DNA of 64,000 bases from Nematopogon swammerdamellus (GCA_946902875.1 OX336345.1:11563395-11627394), one strand, 5' to 3'; shown: positions 36,086 through 46,211, counted from the stretch's first letter. Notes: generated by a model not told the origin, from the sequence alone. Numbers and translations are program-made.

Positions 36086-37289
36086 CACATGCCGCGCTTT
36101 CGATAAAAAAATGTCCTTATTCTTGATTTGATACATTTTGCGCATCCGTCATCCCGTATCTAAATTCTCCTTCACCATTTGAGCAGCAGTCATCTTCACG
36201 TTTATATAAAAACCTTTTTTTTCATCGGACGTTTTCCGTTCATTTTCTTAGAAAACACCAGGAAGAACTGGTAAGGACACTTTCATCGAGACATAATGGA
36301 TTGGCTGAAAATGGTAGGTAGTTCGTTTTTGGTCAGTTTCTTTTTTTTTTTTTTTTTTGAGTGGAAAACCTGATTTATTCGGAATTTCTCATGTCAGAAC
36401 ATGACTATTATATTTATAGTTTCTTATATTTTTTACATATACAATATTTCACCTAGTGTTAGTAAGTATGTATTTGTTCTCGTACTTAATTTTTAAGGCA
36501 CAATACTTAATATTTTTTTTTGTCGCAAACGTTTCGTCTTCTTTGGCAATTACATAAATTTAATATATTTTTTACGAAATTTTAAAGGTCGCAACGTCCC
36601 AATCACACTTCTACCTATGTGTGTGAATTTTAAACATTAACATTATTTACTATCTACAAATAGTTAACGCCGAGATGACAGTTCTTCGTTGTCAAATTGA
36701 AATAAAAACTGTAATTAAATTAAAATAGAAACTAAAACTACCTATCAAATTAAAATTCTATTTACTTTAATATCGAATCTGAAACTTATTTAAGTAGGTA
36801 CCTATGCATATTATTCTTCTATTAATCCATGCAAATATCTTTTTTCAATTTCTTACACGCTATTAAAATTTGTCGATATTTAGGACAGCCACAGTAATCC
36901 AAGTATCCACAGAAGACAAAATTTTATGAAGCGTTCCTTGGAGTAACATTTTGAATAATAAACTCAAAGCTTACATTAAATAATTTAAATCTAGCTGCCA
37001 GAGGTCTTTGGTTCGTTTAAATTTTCGTTGATCAAATCATAAAGCATTGTACACAAATTATGTATTCTGCACACTTCGTCATTTTCTTCTGTGTTTTATA
37101 TCGAGCTTGTGTCACCAAATTGCTTCTTAAGTTTCTCTATCGAAGACTTGTGAAGTTTCAATTTAATTCAAGGCGATGAAAAATCCAATACTATTCTAGC
37201 ACCAGCTCGGATACTATCCACGCTGGCCCTAGAATATTATTGGATTATTTTTCTTTCTTCAAGCTTACCGTTAATTCTACTCCGGACTT

Positions 37290-37405
37290 ATTTTTAGGGT
37301 GCAGTATCCGTCGTACGGGATCCTATTACCAAGCCTACGCTGTCTGTCTGTCTGTCTGACCGTCCGTCCGTCCGTCCGTCCGTCAGTCCGTCCTTCCGTC
37401 CGTCC

Positions 37406-37443
<38 letters not shown>

Positions 37444-37735
37444 CTGTGCGAGGCCTGTATATCTTTAACCATAATAGGTAGCCCTTTAAAATTTTCACAG
37501 AATATGTGTATGGCCGATATAACAACAAATAATAAAAATAAGAAAAAGTAAAAAATTCGCGGGGGTCCCCATACAAGAAACTAAAAAATGTATGCGTGAC
37601 ATCTACCGAAAACAGTATGAAGCATTTGAAATAATCATGAATTTTAACTAATATGAATCATTTCATAAAACACGCCATAGATGACGTGAGTGGCGCTGAC
37701 CATGACATGGCGATACGGAACCCTCGGTGCGCTTA
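37290..37735 (+). repeat. Dispersed repeat E, plus, with (CTGT)n/(CCGT)n microsatellite
   Basis: Begins near 'TAGGGTGCAGTATCCG' and contains a long CTGT/CCGT tract (37340-37446), 'TTTTCACAGAATATGTGT', 'GGGGGTCCCCATACAAGAAA' and a final 'ACGGAACCCTCGGTGCGC'. Long open frames over the microsatellite on both strands are artefacts. Confidence 0.8.
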
Positions 37736-37754
37736 AATATAAAATTATGAGTTA

Positions 37755-37806
37755 TCTACTAAATTACACTTTTTTGGAGCAATAAAGTATTTCTGTCTAT
37801 CTATCC
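37755..37806 (+). mobile_element. LINE 3' terminus like that of the 51.7-kb element
   Basis: 'TTGGAGCAATAAAGTATTTC' followed by a CTAT-type tail closely matches the terminus at 53916-53955, so it is probably the extreme 3' end of a second copy of the same LINE family. Confidence 0.6.
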
Positions 37807-39043
37807 GTCTGCCTCTAAACAGGGGCAGTTGCATAATATACATGGTGCACAACTCTGCAAGGTCTGAGATCACAATCTTTGCCAGAGGCTACAACATTAT
37901 CGGAAAGAGTACGACTAACAAGCACGATAAACAAACAAAGTTTATTTGTTTCGCACCAGAGTTGTTTTATTTCATTACGTTCAGCCAATGATTGGCTGAA
38001 TTAAAATTATTTTCGTGAAACATTTTAAATTGTCGATTTGCAATGCAAAGGATTTTGAGCGGGGACGGCAAATTAATTAAGTTTAAAACTCGGTCAGGTC
38101 ACCAACGAGTATGACTTGTCACACTATTTTATCCCCATGCCATTATTTGCGTTAACAATTTGTTACGAATTCGCTCCGATGCACGTTCATCCCAATGTAA
38201 ATTATTATTAGTAACGTTGGATCTGTCATCAATATAAATAAAACAGTGATGTCGTGTTTTTGTTTGACTTTTGCATACATGTGATTGTGAACATGCACAT
38301 TTTTTTTTCTAGCTAAATTGTCCAAAAATATTGGGAAACAAAAACTTCTTACGATTTACTCACGATTATAAAACTAATCACAACCGCCCCGAATGGCAGC
38401 TAGATACGTCGTTACGGTTGAAAATTTTAAACCAGCATTATTTTAATTCAAGCGCAACGAACCCAATTGGCTTTTTTTCTGACCAAGCAAGTTATCGAGC
38501 TTTTTCCTATAAACACAATCACTTTCAGCTTTAAATACTATGGGTGGTGGGACAAAGAACATAAGTCAAAAAAAGGTCGTTTTTGACTTAAGTATACAGA
38601 AAAAATCAGAAAAAAAACTATCGAACGGTATTACAGGCATAAGTCTACTGCATCAGAATAGGAAGCTATGAATGTGGCTGCCGCGGTACAAAGAGCCTAT
38701 TTAACTTATGCTTTTGTACCAGCCACTATTTCTATTTGAATTTAATACTTTCGCTGGCTCTAAAGACTTATCTGTATTTATGCTCTTACTACCGCTACAA
38801 TAAATAAATATATAATCATATTTTGTGGAGAAAAGCATGTGGTCAAAAAAGCATAAGTCACGGAAAACCAGGAAAAACAGGCAATAACCAAATTTGTAAT
38901 AATGTATTTTAGAAAGGTATTATAAAATTATATTCATATAAATATTTTGAGCTTAAAACAGTAAAGGACTGAATTTTAAAACGAAATAAACGCTCTCCTG
39001 TAAAATCACTTTTTTTGACTTATGTCCTTTGTACCACCACCAA

Positions 39044-39094
39044 GAATAAATTAATGGATTACAATTATTATAATTGTAATCCATTAATTTATTC
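39044..39094. repeat. Palindrome, 24-bp arms, 3-bp loop
   Basis: The left arm starts GAATAAATTAATGGATTAC and the right arm ends in its exact reverse complement. Confidence 0.95.
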
Positions 39095-39329
39095 TTTATT
39101 CTTTATTAATTATTCGTGTGTTAGTACCTACACTACACTTGAATTTGTCATATTTTGTTTTGACAATTACACCCACAAAGAAAGGAAACCTTGGCAGAGG
39201 CTTCTTTAACGTTTTTATTAGAATATGTTGTGACTAACTACTTATTAGACACCGCTTAAAGTGTTAAAATACAGTTTAGAGTAAGAATAACTATAGTTTA
39301 AGCTTGATTGATTATCTAAACTTATTTTT

Positions 39330-39690
39330 AACCCCCGACAAAAAAGAGGGGTGCTATAAGTTTAACGTGTGAAACGTACAACGGACCGTCTTGAGGTCTC
39401 AGTGCGGGGAATGGCCCACCCGTCTTCCCAAGAGGCTGGGCAGCAAACAACAACAACAAGTTTAACGTGTGTGTGTATGTGTGTATGTGTGTGTGTGTCT
39501 GTCTGTGGCATCGTAGCTCCCAAACGAATGGACGGATTTGGATTTGGTTTTTTTTTATTAGAAAGCTGGTTTAATCGGGATGGTTGTTAGTTATGTTTGT
39601 GATCAAGTAATCAAGTAATTAAGTAATCAATTAATTAATTATTATAAAGTGGGCCGATTTTCGTGCGGTTTTTTTAAGAAGCTTAAAAAA
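39330..39690 (+). mobile_element. RTE-like LINE 3' end with (GT)n
   Basis: Runs 'ACCCCCGACAAAAAAGAGGG', 'GCTATAAGTTTAACGTGTG', a (GT)n/(CTGT)n tract, 'GGCATCGTAGCTCCCAAACG', 'GATTTGGATTTGG' and a 'GATTTTCGTGCGGTTTTTTT' end. The reverse complement occurs at 48130-48435. I assign it to an RTE-type 3' UTR from general familiarity only. Confidence 0.6.
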
Positions 39691-39976
39691 CCCCGACCCT
39701 TAAAAAGTCAAACATAATTTCCGTTTACTTATTTAAAAGAATCTGAGGACTGCCAAGTAAATACCTGCTCAGCTTGAGTTTTTATATTTTATTTACTGAT
39801 AATGATGATGACGATTTTATTTATTAAGTTTTTAAGGGTCGGGATTTTTTTAAATTTCTAATTTAACTTTTTAAAAATTTATAATATACCTACTTTGATA
39901 CCTAGCATTTTCAAAACGAGTCTTATGTCATCCTTCCAAGTGGGAAAACATTAACATGCATCTTGTTTGTTCTCAG

Positions 39977-40105
39977 GTGAGCACAACAACACGCGTTCAC
40001 AGCGTCAGTACTTCCAGAACAATGGCCGCCATGTCACTTGGCTTCATCGTGATGGTGACCCCGGCTACCATCCAGGAAGTAGTCGCCGCATGCACTGGTT
40101 GTAAG
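39977..40105 (+). CDS. Orphan class A GPCR, exon with end of loop 3 and TM6
   Basis: Phase 0 at both ends: acceptor TTGTTCTCAG (39967-39976), donor GTACTA after 'TGTAAG' (40106). A more consensus-like donor at 40101 (GTAAGG) would break the frame with the next exon, so the later one is used here. The exon encodes 43 residues: 'VSTTTRVHSVSTSRTMAAMS', then TM6 'LGFIVMVTPATIQEVVAAC'. F6.44 and P6.50 are present, but the usual CWxP toggle motif is replaced by 'MVTP', so the tryptophan switch is missing. Such departures are known in divergent orphan receptors. Confidence 0.85.
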
Positions 40106-40837
40106 GTACTATTACAGTGATGTGAGGAGATAGATCAAATAAATTCAAATATTGTCAGTGTTGCTAGACAATAACGTGAAAACCATGTGAAAACAGACAC
40201 AATTACCTACATATTTTCGTAAACTATAGCTTGATACGTGCGACATAATATGTGAGAGTGGCTCGAACGAGGGCTCGAATAATTCTAATTAAAATTAAAT
40301 CGCTGTTTCTTTTGTTTAATTTCATTAGTCTCCAGTTCTATTATTACCTTATCAGCTACATTTTCAAAACACTCAGACACATTAATTTCGATTTTGTCAA
40401 TATTATGGTAATTGAATATCCACTATTCGAGCCACTCTGGCATCTGTCACGCGTATGAAGCTAAACTGGTATTTTAGGAACTGTAGGTTATTTTACCAGT
40501 TCTAGGTTCCGAGACCTGACATCGTCGAAGCCTGACATTTATACTTAGGCAAGGAATGTTGATAAGCGCGCCAGGTTGCATAAATCATTAGAAAGGAGAG
40601 ATACAACTTGCCCAAGGGATTTACTTATTAATAAGAAGAAAAGTGACTTGACAGGTTTACGTACGAGTAATTCTCTGTGGAACACACAGCTACATTTCAA
40701 TGTATCAATTACGTCAAGGTTTGTTTGAGACATGTTAGGGAAATACCTGTGGAATTTCAGGGAATTTATGTTGAAGAATTTTCACTCAAGTTGTAAATCT
40801 CTACATTATACATAAATACCACACGCTCTATCACGGC

Positions 40838-40890
40838 AATCAGGGTAAGCAGAGTAATCGGTGTTGTTCTGCAGAACTCTGGTAAATTGC
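40838..40890 (-). repeat. Dispersed repeat C fragment, minus
   Basis: 'CAGGGTAAGCAGAGTAATCG' and 'GGTGTTGTTCTGCAGAACTC' match the centre of 14895-15222 reversed, slightly diverged; the inner inverted repeat is partly lost. Confidence 0.6.
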
Positions 40891-41001
40891 AAATCAATAG
40901 AACTTTAAAATACACTTAGAAGCATATAATATAAATATATTGTGTTATATTACTGCGAAACAGAGAAAACCTTCTTCAGGACCTTTTTAAACAGGACGTC
41001 T

Positions 41002-41031
41002 GTTGATGTTTGCAGGAGTGCAAACATCAAC
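41002..41031. repeat. Perfect hairpin, 13-bp arms, 4-bp loop, just before the TM7 acceptor
   Basis: GTTGATGTTTGCA, GGAG, then TGCAAACATCAAC. It ends 33 bp before the 3' splice site at 41064, in the region expected to hold the branch point. Confidence 0.95.
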
Positions 41032-41064
41032 TTATATTTATTTTTAAATTATTTTCTCTTCCAG

Positions 41065-41190
41065 GTGCCGGCATCTCTGGATTTCATAGTAACCTGGTTG
41101 GCGCTCAGCAATAGCTTCTGGAATCCATTTCTCTACTGGCTCCTCAACAGTCACTTCAGAAGGATCAGTAACGAGCTCACACAGTTTTAC
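41065..41190 (+). CDS. Orphan class A GPCR, exon with TM7 and helix 8
   Basis: Phase 0 at both ends; acceptor TTCTCTTCCAG, donor GTAACT. It encodes 42 residues. TM7 includes 'IVTWLALSNSFWNPFLYWLL' with an intact NPxxY motif (NPFLY), followed by helix 8 'NSHFRRISNEL'. This motif is the firmest evidence that the gene is a rhodopsin-family GPCR. The 'NSFWNPFLYWLLN' signature reminds me of a group of insect orphan receptors, but I cannot name the orthologue with confidence. Confidence 0.92.
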
Positions 41191-41934
41191 GTAACTACTT
41201 TCACTTATTCACTATCACATCACTTACATAGATGTCATGTTCGACCATAAACTGATAAATATCATGGACCAAGCATGTTATGACACGTTTTAGAGTGTAT
41301 TGCTCTACTCGCAAATATTTCAGCCCATAAGTATGACGTTCAATGTGCGGTGCTTCCTAAAATTTCCAATCTGTTAGCATTGACGATAAAAAAACTCTTG
41401 ACAAACAACACTGATGAATAATTATTAAGGCCGGTAGAGTTAAATTTAAATGATTTTACATCCAATGTCTCGTCTTTCAATAATTATTTTCAATTACTTT
41501 CAATATTTAATTTGTTTTAATAATTATTCTAAAAACCTCAAAAAATAGAAGCGCTAAAGATAATCTACAGACCGCAGACGAAATTGGCTCAAGACTGGTG
41601 TTACTTACGCCGTTATCTGTTTCTACTACCACAAGGCGGAACACGAGCGTAATCTAACACTAACCACATGATGTCTGGTGTCTGCATACATTAAAACTAT
41701 TAAGGCCATGTGGTACTGCTAACGAACCGTCAATATTGCTGGCAGCCGCCAGGTCGCGGCGAGGGTGCAATGCAATGTTAATGCGCTCTGGATAACGGTA
41801 GTTCAATACAATGGTCTAGCTAAGTGATAGACAGCGCAAGGTTTAGAATGGGCTGCCTTCTATACTTTACGTTATCTGATCGCCCGGATAATGTGGTGTA
41901 CGTTCTTAGTTTGATGTAAAGAAAACTTTGATTA

Positions 41935-42056
41935 CAGCTCTCCCTGCCCATATTTTTCCCCCAAGTACCTCATCGGATCGGATCCTTCAAGAGATACGTG
42001 AATAGGCATCTGTCAGGCCGGCGTGGCATTCGCAACCCCCACGTACGACCGGACGT
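41935..42056 (+). mobile_element. LINE 3' end fragment, plus
   Basis: 'CTCTCCCTGCCCATATTTTT' through 'GGCATTCGCAACCCCCACG' and 'GTACGACCGG' is the plus-strand counterpart of the C-terminal LINE coding end found reversed from 42070 to 42240. Confidence 0.75.
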
Positions 42057-42727
42057 TTTTTTTTTTTTTGATAGCGCGACATATGGCGCCGAGCCACCCA
42101 TAAGGTGTCTAGCGACGCCCATGGACTTTCGGTCGTACGCGGGGGTTGCGAATGCCATGCTGGCCTGACAGTGCCCATTCACGCCCCTCTTGAAGGACCC
42201 GAGACTGTACTTGGGGGGAAATATATGGGCAGGGAGAGCGTTCCAGAGTTTACCGGTTCTGTAGAGGAAAGATCTGCAGAATCGATTTTTACGCATCCGC
42301 GGTAAATCCAGCGTGTAGGGATGCAATCCCTGCCCAGTGCGCGTGGTGCGGAGGTGGAAAGGGGACGGCGGGATCGCATAAAACAAACATCCGAGCACTC
42401 CCCATGGAATAAGCGATAGAACACACTTAGGGAGCCGACATCCCTACGGTGTTGCAGTGGTTCTAAATCGCGGGACACTTCGGGGTCACCCACTAGTCGC
42501 ACGGCTCGACGCTGGATCGAGTCCAGAGGCGCAAGCTGGTATTTAGCAGAGCCATCCCACAGGTGCGAGTAGTACTCCAAGCAGGACCTGATCTGCGATT
42601 TATACAGAAGCAGCTTTTGGTCCGGCGTGAAGTACCGTCGCACCTTATTGAGTACGTCCATGAGCGTTGTTAAACACCTTATGGCTGGCTCGGCGCCCGC
42701 CACATGTCGCAGTTTCAATAAAAACAC
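42057..42727 (-). pseudogene. LINE reverse transcriptase C-terminal fragment, frameshifted
   Basis: Read on the minus strand from 42727, the frame gives 'VLNKVRRYFTPDQKLLLYKS', then 'CLEYYSHLWDGSAKYQLAPL', 'DSIQRRAVRLVGDP' and 'LSVFYRLFHGECSD'. These are hallmarks of the C-terminal region of Jockey/CR1-type LINE ORF2, after the polymerase core. Around 42300-42400 the frame shifts, and the end continues in another frame ('LWNALPAHIFPPKYSLGSF'). A T-run at 42059-42070 is the reversed poly(A) tail. No catalytic residues remain, so it is dead. It is a different family from the LINE at 51.7 kb. Confidence 0.85.
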
Positions 42728-43146
42728 TTTGGAAACGTAATATCAGTTTTATTGATTCATGTTTATTATAGTAGGCATAAGGAGTTATATTTTTCAAAAT
42801 TTAAGTGCTTTGAATCTGGGACATGCTTAATTTAATCAAGAAACATAATAATTTCGGACACATCCACTATTATATTCCCGCATGACATCTTCTAAACTCC
42901 TGATTATGCAGATCGTAGCATTCCAAGCGTAGAAGCGAGGAGGTCGGGGCGGCAGCATCTCCTGCCGCCGCCACTCGTTAGTCGGCGCTCCCACCCCCTC
43001 CCTCCCTACACCCGGTCTGGCTTTACATTTCTCACATTCAATTTACAAACTGCTACCCGATTGAATACCCTGAACGGTTCGACTGACACTATATTTAATG
43101 ATGTGTCCCCTGTCCGGATATGAATCGAACTACTTTTCCGTTGCAG

Positions 43147-43608
43147 GTCTGCTGCAGACGAAAGGATCCACTAGCAGGCTTCGAAAAAAATAAAGGCTGC
43201 TGCGGGTCTTCCACGCCATCTGACGCTCCACCACAGCTCAAGGGGGAGATTGAGGGCCTAGGAGAAAAGTACTGGGGAGAGATCCTCGAGCGCACCGTCT
43301 CTTCCTCGTCTCTACACGCCCTTCAGAAGGCTTGTCATCGAGATCCGCTTCATTGGAACGGGTCCCTGAAGAACTGCTCGGCCAAGACCACCTGCAAGTA
43401 CGATCCGAGATACTTTGACTGTGCACAGGAATACAGGCACTTCGACCGTGGCTCAGCTTTCCGCATCGACGTGTGTGGACAGCCGTGCAGGAGTAAGAAC
43501 TCTGATTTCTGCCTGTTCCGGCCGCCGCCGCTAGAGTACTCGCGTTCTAACCTAAGCCTCGACGAGAACAACTTCAGCAAATGCAACGGCCGCCTGCCGG
43601 ATTTGTGA
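43147..43608 (+). CDS. Orphan class A GPCR, last exon up to the first in-frame stop
   Basis: Acceptor CCGTTGCAG at 43146, phase 0, joining '..SNELTQFY|VCCRRKDPLAG'. This adds a cysteine pair after helix 8, a plausible palmitoylation site. The tail is cytoplasmic: 153 residues, rich in Cys and charged residues, with segments such as 'IEGLGEKYWGEILERTVSSS' and 'KYDPRYFDCAQEYRHFDRGS'. The frame meets TGA at 43606-43608, but it stays open afterwards for 146 codons (next entry). G+C is much higher than in the introns, as for a genuine exon. If the TGA is real, the window's part of the receptor is 338 residues; if it is read through or removed, 485. Confidence 0.85.
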   Translation, partial: VCCRRKDPLAGFEKNKGCCGSSTPSDAPPQLKGEIEGLGEKYWGEILERTVSSSSLHALQKACHRDPLHWNGSLKNCSAKTTCKYDPRYFDCAQEYRHFDRGSAFRIDVCGQPCRSKNSDFCLFRPPPLEYSRSNLSLDENNFSKCNGRLPDL

Positions 43609-44049
43609 GAGTTTCGGGCTTGCCCGGTCTTCGGGCATCGCAGTAACAGCGGCGGCATATACCCCATAGAGAGGTTCAACACAAATATTCACTGGCGATT
43701 TGACGACGTCGCCGGGTTCGAGGAGGATCTGCACGCACTCGAGCAGAACCTCGACAGGATAAGAAGCCTCAGCTTCGAGAACAAGAACTTCGGTCGCGAC
43801 GACGACAATCTGCTCGAGGTGGAGATGAACGACGTGGCCGCCGGCGGTGCAGACGAAAACTCGGAAGAGGAAGATGAGTACGAGGCGGGTTCCAGGGAGG
43901 TCGGCGATGGTGGCCGCGTCCCGGACGAGCGGAGCGAGTGCGCCGCGCACAAGTTCTCGCGACACTCGTCGCTTTCCAACAGGGAGTTGGACGTTATCAA
44001 GGAAAGTTCGCGCAGCTCGAGCGACACAGAAGTGACGCTAACTCGATGA
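43609..44049 (+). CDS. In-frame extension of the GPCR tail after the TGA
   Basis: The reading frame continues for 146 sense codons to TGA at 44047-44049. It has clear coding character: 'SNSGGIYPIERFNTNIHWRF', 'DLHALEQNLDRIRSLSFENK', an acidic stretch 'ENSEEEDEYEAGS' and a serine-rich end 'SSRSSSDTEVTLTR'. Serines next to acidic residues would suit GPCR-kinase or casein-kinase sites. Three explanations fit. One is stop-codon readthrough. Another is removal of the TGA in a small in-frame intron starting at GTGAGA (43605), with lengths of 39 or 69 nt to AG at 43643 or 43673. The third is a nonsense allele or sequence error. The first and third need no unusual splicing. Confidence 0.7.
   Translation, partial: EFRACPVFGHRSNSGGIYPIERFNTNIHWRFDDVAGFEEDLHALEQNLDRIRSLSFENKNFGRDDDNLLEVEMNDVAAGGADENSEEEDEYEAGSREVGDGGRVPDERSECAAHKFSRHSSLSNRELDVIKESSRSSSDTEVTLTR
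43621..43637 (+). promoter_or_regulatory. Stem-loop 12 nt after the TGA, candidate readthrough element
   Basis: TGCCCG, loop GTCTT, CGGGCA: six perfect pairs, five of them G-C. A competing stem, CGGGC (43615-43619) with GCCCG (43622-43626), has only a 2-nt loop. Stable RNA structures shortly after leaky stops promote readthrough in several animal genes; here it is only a candidate. Confidence 0.4.
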
Positions 44050-44260
44050 TTCCACAGGCCGTGCGGGCCGAAGAGACGCTTGCGACGTACCGTGACGTTT
44101 GAGGACTCGGTGAATGTTATGAAGTGAAGTTGTGCTACGAACATGACGCCCCTTACTGGATCGCTAGTGATCTGTGAGGAGCCGCGGTGCGGGCGCACCA
44201 CGTATGCAACTCGAAGCTCATTCGACTGAGTCAATAAATGTGTTAGAAGTGTGTTCAAAA
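44050..44260 (+). terminator. GPCR 3' UTR and poly(A) signal
   Basis: The AATAAA at 44233-44238 lies 184 bp after the second stop and is followed by a GT-rich stretch (TGTGTTAGAAGTGTGTTC). This is a normal cleavage and polyadenylation arrangement for the receptor transcript. Confidence 0.75.
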
Positions 44261-45562
44261 ATTTAATCGTGGAAATATACTAGTGGATACTGATTTCCGA
44301 AGTGTATCTAGTTTAAGTTACGAGTATGTACTCGTATGTGTCTGTGTACAAATTTACATGCCGAGGTTAATATGATGCGGGGTGGCGGCAAGTCACCTGC
44401 ACTCCGAGCAGTCTACCCAGCGTACCAGTTTCTTACTGTTAGTCCTCCGCCTGTATGAGCATTTATCTCGGTGGATCCATATCGTGGCGGCCACACGTGT
44501 GCCTATATGTATATCAACAGGCTGCCACGTCGTTTCGCAAATCGTGTTTATCGTGTGCCCCGGACTGGGCCCGTGTTGACTCTAGCCAGTAGTATTGGTT
44601 TAGTGTTGTAGGCGGCGCCTCCACTGTGGACCACAATGATAGAGTGTCCCCATCGATAACCTCTGTAGTATCAATCGATGTATGTACCGAAAATACAATT
44701 TTAAGTAGGCAATGCCTAAGCTTATAGTTTGAGAGTTGTGGTTTTAAATTTTCAGGCCAATTATAAATAGGTTTACCATTTTCTGTAACCTTTTGAAATA
44801 ATTATCGTTGTATTCATTGAACTCACTCCTCAGAATAGACCAGTGGAGGCGCATGCTGAATTCTTATGACATTTATACACGTAAGATCCTAGTTAGAAAA
44901 CTGAAAATTTTTGCTAGAGATGTGACAAGTTTTCTTAATCAGAGTGGCTCCGATGTTTGTATGTAATTAATTAATACCCAATCGCACAATATTTTAATGT
45001 ATTTAAAATCAATGTATTATTTCCTAGTGATATTCGAATAACAGTCGTTTTCCGAATATCATCTATACGTACCAACTTGCAATAATTGTAACATGTAATA
45101 TTTGGCGACGACTGAATAAATGAGATAGTAAGGTGACAAGGTTTTACTTTAACCCAATAAAATTACATCCATTTTTTTCCTCCCGTTTTTAATGAATTTA
45201 TCTACACTGCACGCAATAATTTCATTAAACCGGAACAATTTGTTCCACTACAACCTGAAATTACAAACGAGGCTATAGGTAACTACCCATATGTAGTGTA
45301 TCTACATACCTCTTGCACACAGCAATAATAATTTTAAACAGACTGAAAAGCTATCGGAAAACGCTGCTGTGGAAAGCCACGAAGAAGATCAAACGACCAG
45401 CCATTCATCCTCCAGTCCATTTCTAATCTGCAAGTGATGCAAACCAACCGTTTGCAGTTAAGAAATGGAGCAGAAACAACTGAAAAGGCAGGACACCCTG
45501 GACATTCATTAGAGGAATTGTAGCAGTGGTCACAAACCGTTCTATATCTCAAAAATCGATCA
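44261..45562. other. Intergenic sequence, nothing recognised
   Basis: Moderately AT-rich sequence after the GPCR poly(A) site. Short open frames exist, but none has a recognisable domain or splice context. Confidence 0.5.
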
Positions 45563-45807
45563 AGTGCGAGTTTTACTCACGCACGGAGGGTTCCGTAGAT
45601 CCGCTATACCATACCTGTCAAAAAACCATATCCGAATATATCTTTAGTCTGTCTGCAAGCAAAGGGGACCCCTTAATTTTTTACTTTTTTCTTTTTTTAT
45701 TATTTGTTGGCATTGCCGTCGAGACGGACGGACGGGCAGACAGACAGACAGACAGACGGCGTAGGCTTAGTAATAGGCCTCCGTAAGGATACGGAACCCT
45801 AAAAAAA
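45563..45807 (-). repeat. Dispersed repeat E, minus
   Basis: Starts 'CAAGTGCGAGTTTTACTC', then 'GGAGGGTTCCGTAGATCCGC', 'AAAAAACCATATCCG', 'TTTTTATTATTTGTTGGCAT', a (GACA)n/(GACG)n tract and 'GGATACGGAACCCTA'. Confidence 0.8.
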
Positions 45808-46211
45808 GGTATAGGAATGAAATAAAATAAGTTTAAAAAAGGATAGGTTAGCAACTCTAATAGTAATATGATACTCGCACGTTAAAATAATCCCATTGTC
45901 ACACATTAATCCCCCCACCACCGAATCGGGACGGAACATCAAATCCACCCCAAGAAAAGATATCAAATCAGTCACACAAAACCTATTCACTATTGTGACT
46001 TGTCGACACCCGTTAGAGCAAGGACGCCCTCTCGTGAGCGGAAATGACGTGAGGCAACCGAAGCGAGATAATACATTCATATGTGACAAAGGGAATACAA
46101 AAAATAAGGATATACTGTAGAAAGTGATGGATGTGTCGGTATTGTCTATGACTCGGAGATGGGAAGGGTTAGTACTATTACACAAGTGCCGGGTGGATTT
46201 GCCCGGCGGCG

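Larger units (their letters stand above)
10756..39976 (+). other. 29-kb GPCR intron within intracellular loop 3
   Basis: It runs from the GTGAGT donor at 10756 to the TTGTTCTCAG acceptor at 39967-39976. Both flanking exons are phase 0. The interior is mostly dispersed repeats and AT-rich sequence; the recognisable repeats, palindromes and GC-rich patches are listed separately. Intervals with nothing I recognise include 10860-12600, 18100-19190, 19540-21200, 22320-23400, 30850-33600 and 34000-35900. At about 34900-35210 a diverged dispersed repeat carries the word 'GACGTTTCGCTGCCCGCTC'. Confidence 0.55.
40106..41064 (+). other. GPCR intron between the TM6 and TM7 exons
   Basis: A 0.96-kb intron with GTACTA donor and a pyrimidine-rich acceptor TTTTCTCTTCCAG. 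It contains a repeat C fragment in minus orientation (40838-40890) and a 30-bp hairpin near the acceptor (41002-41031). I recognise nothing in 40110-40830. Confidence 0.7.
41191..43146 (+). other. GPCR intron between the TM7 and tail exons
   Basis: A 1.96-kb intron, GTAACT donor and TTTTCCGTTGCAG acceptor. It contains two LINE 3' ends tail-to-tail (41935-42056 plus, 42057-42727 minus). 42730-43100 includes a short GC-rich patch at about 42930-43010 with no recognisable frame. Confidence 0.75.

Noticed and set aside
37277..37576. Thr/Asp/Arg-repeat protein frames on both strands
   Set aside because: They are translations of a (CTGT)n/(CCGT)n microsatellite inside repeat E.
39369..39590. Short Val/Cys-rich ORF, and its counterpart at 48242-48487
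   Set aside because: Both are readings through the (GT)n tract of an RTE-like 3' end.
40101..40106. Donor GTAAGG at 40101 for the TM6 exon
   Set aside because: Better consensus than GTACTA at 40106, but it would shift the frame into the TM7 exon.
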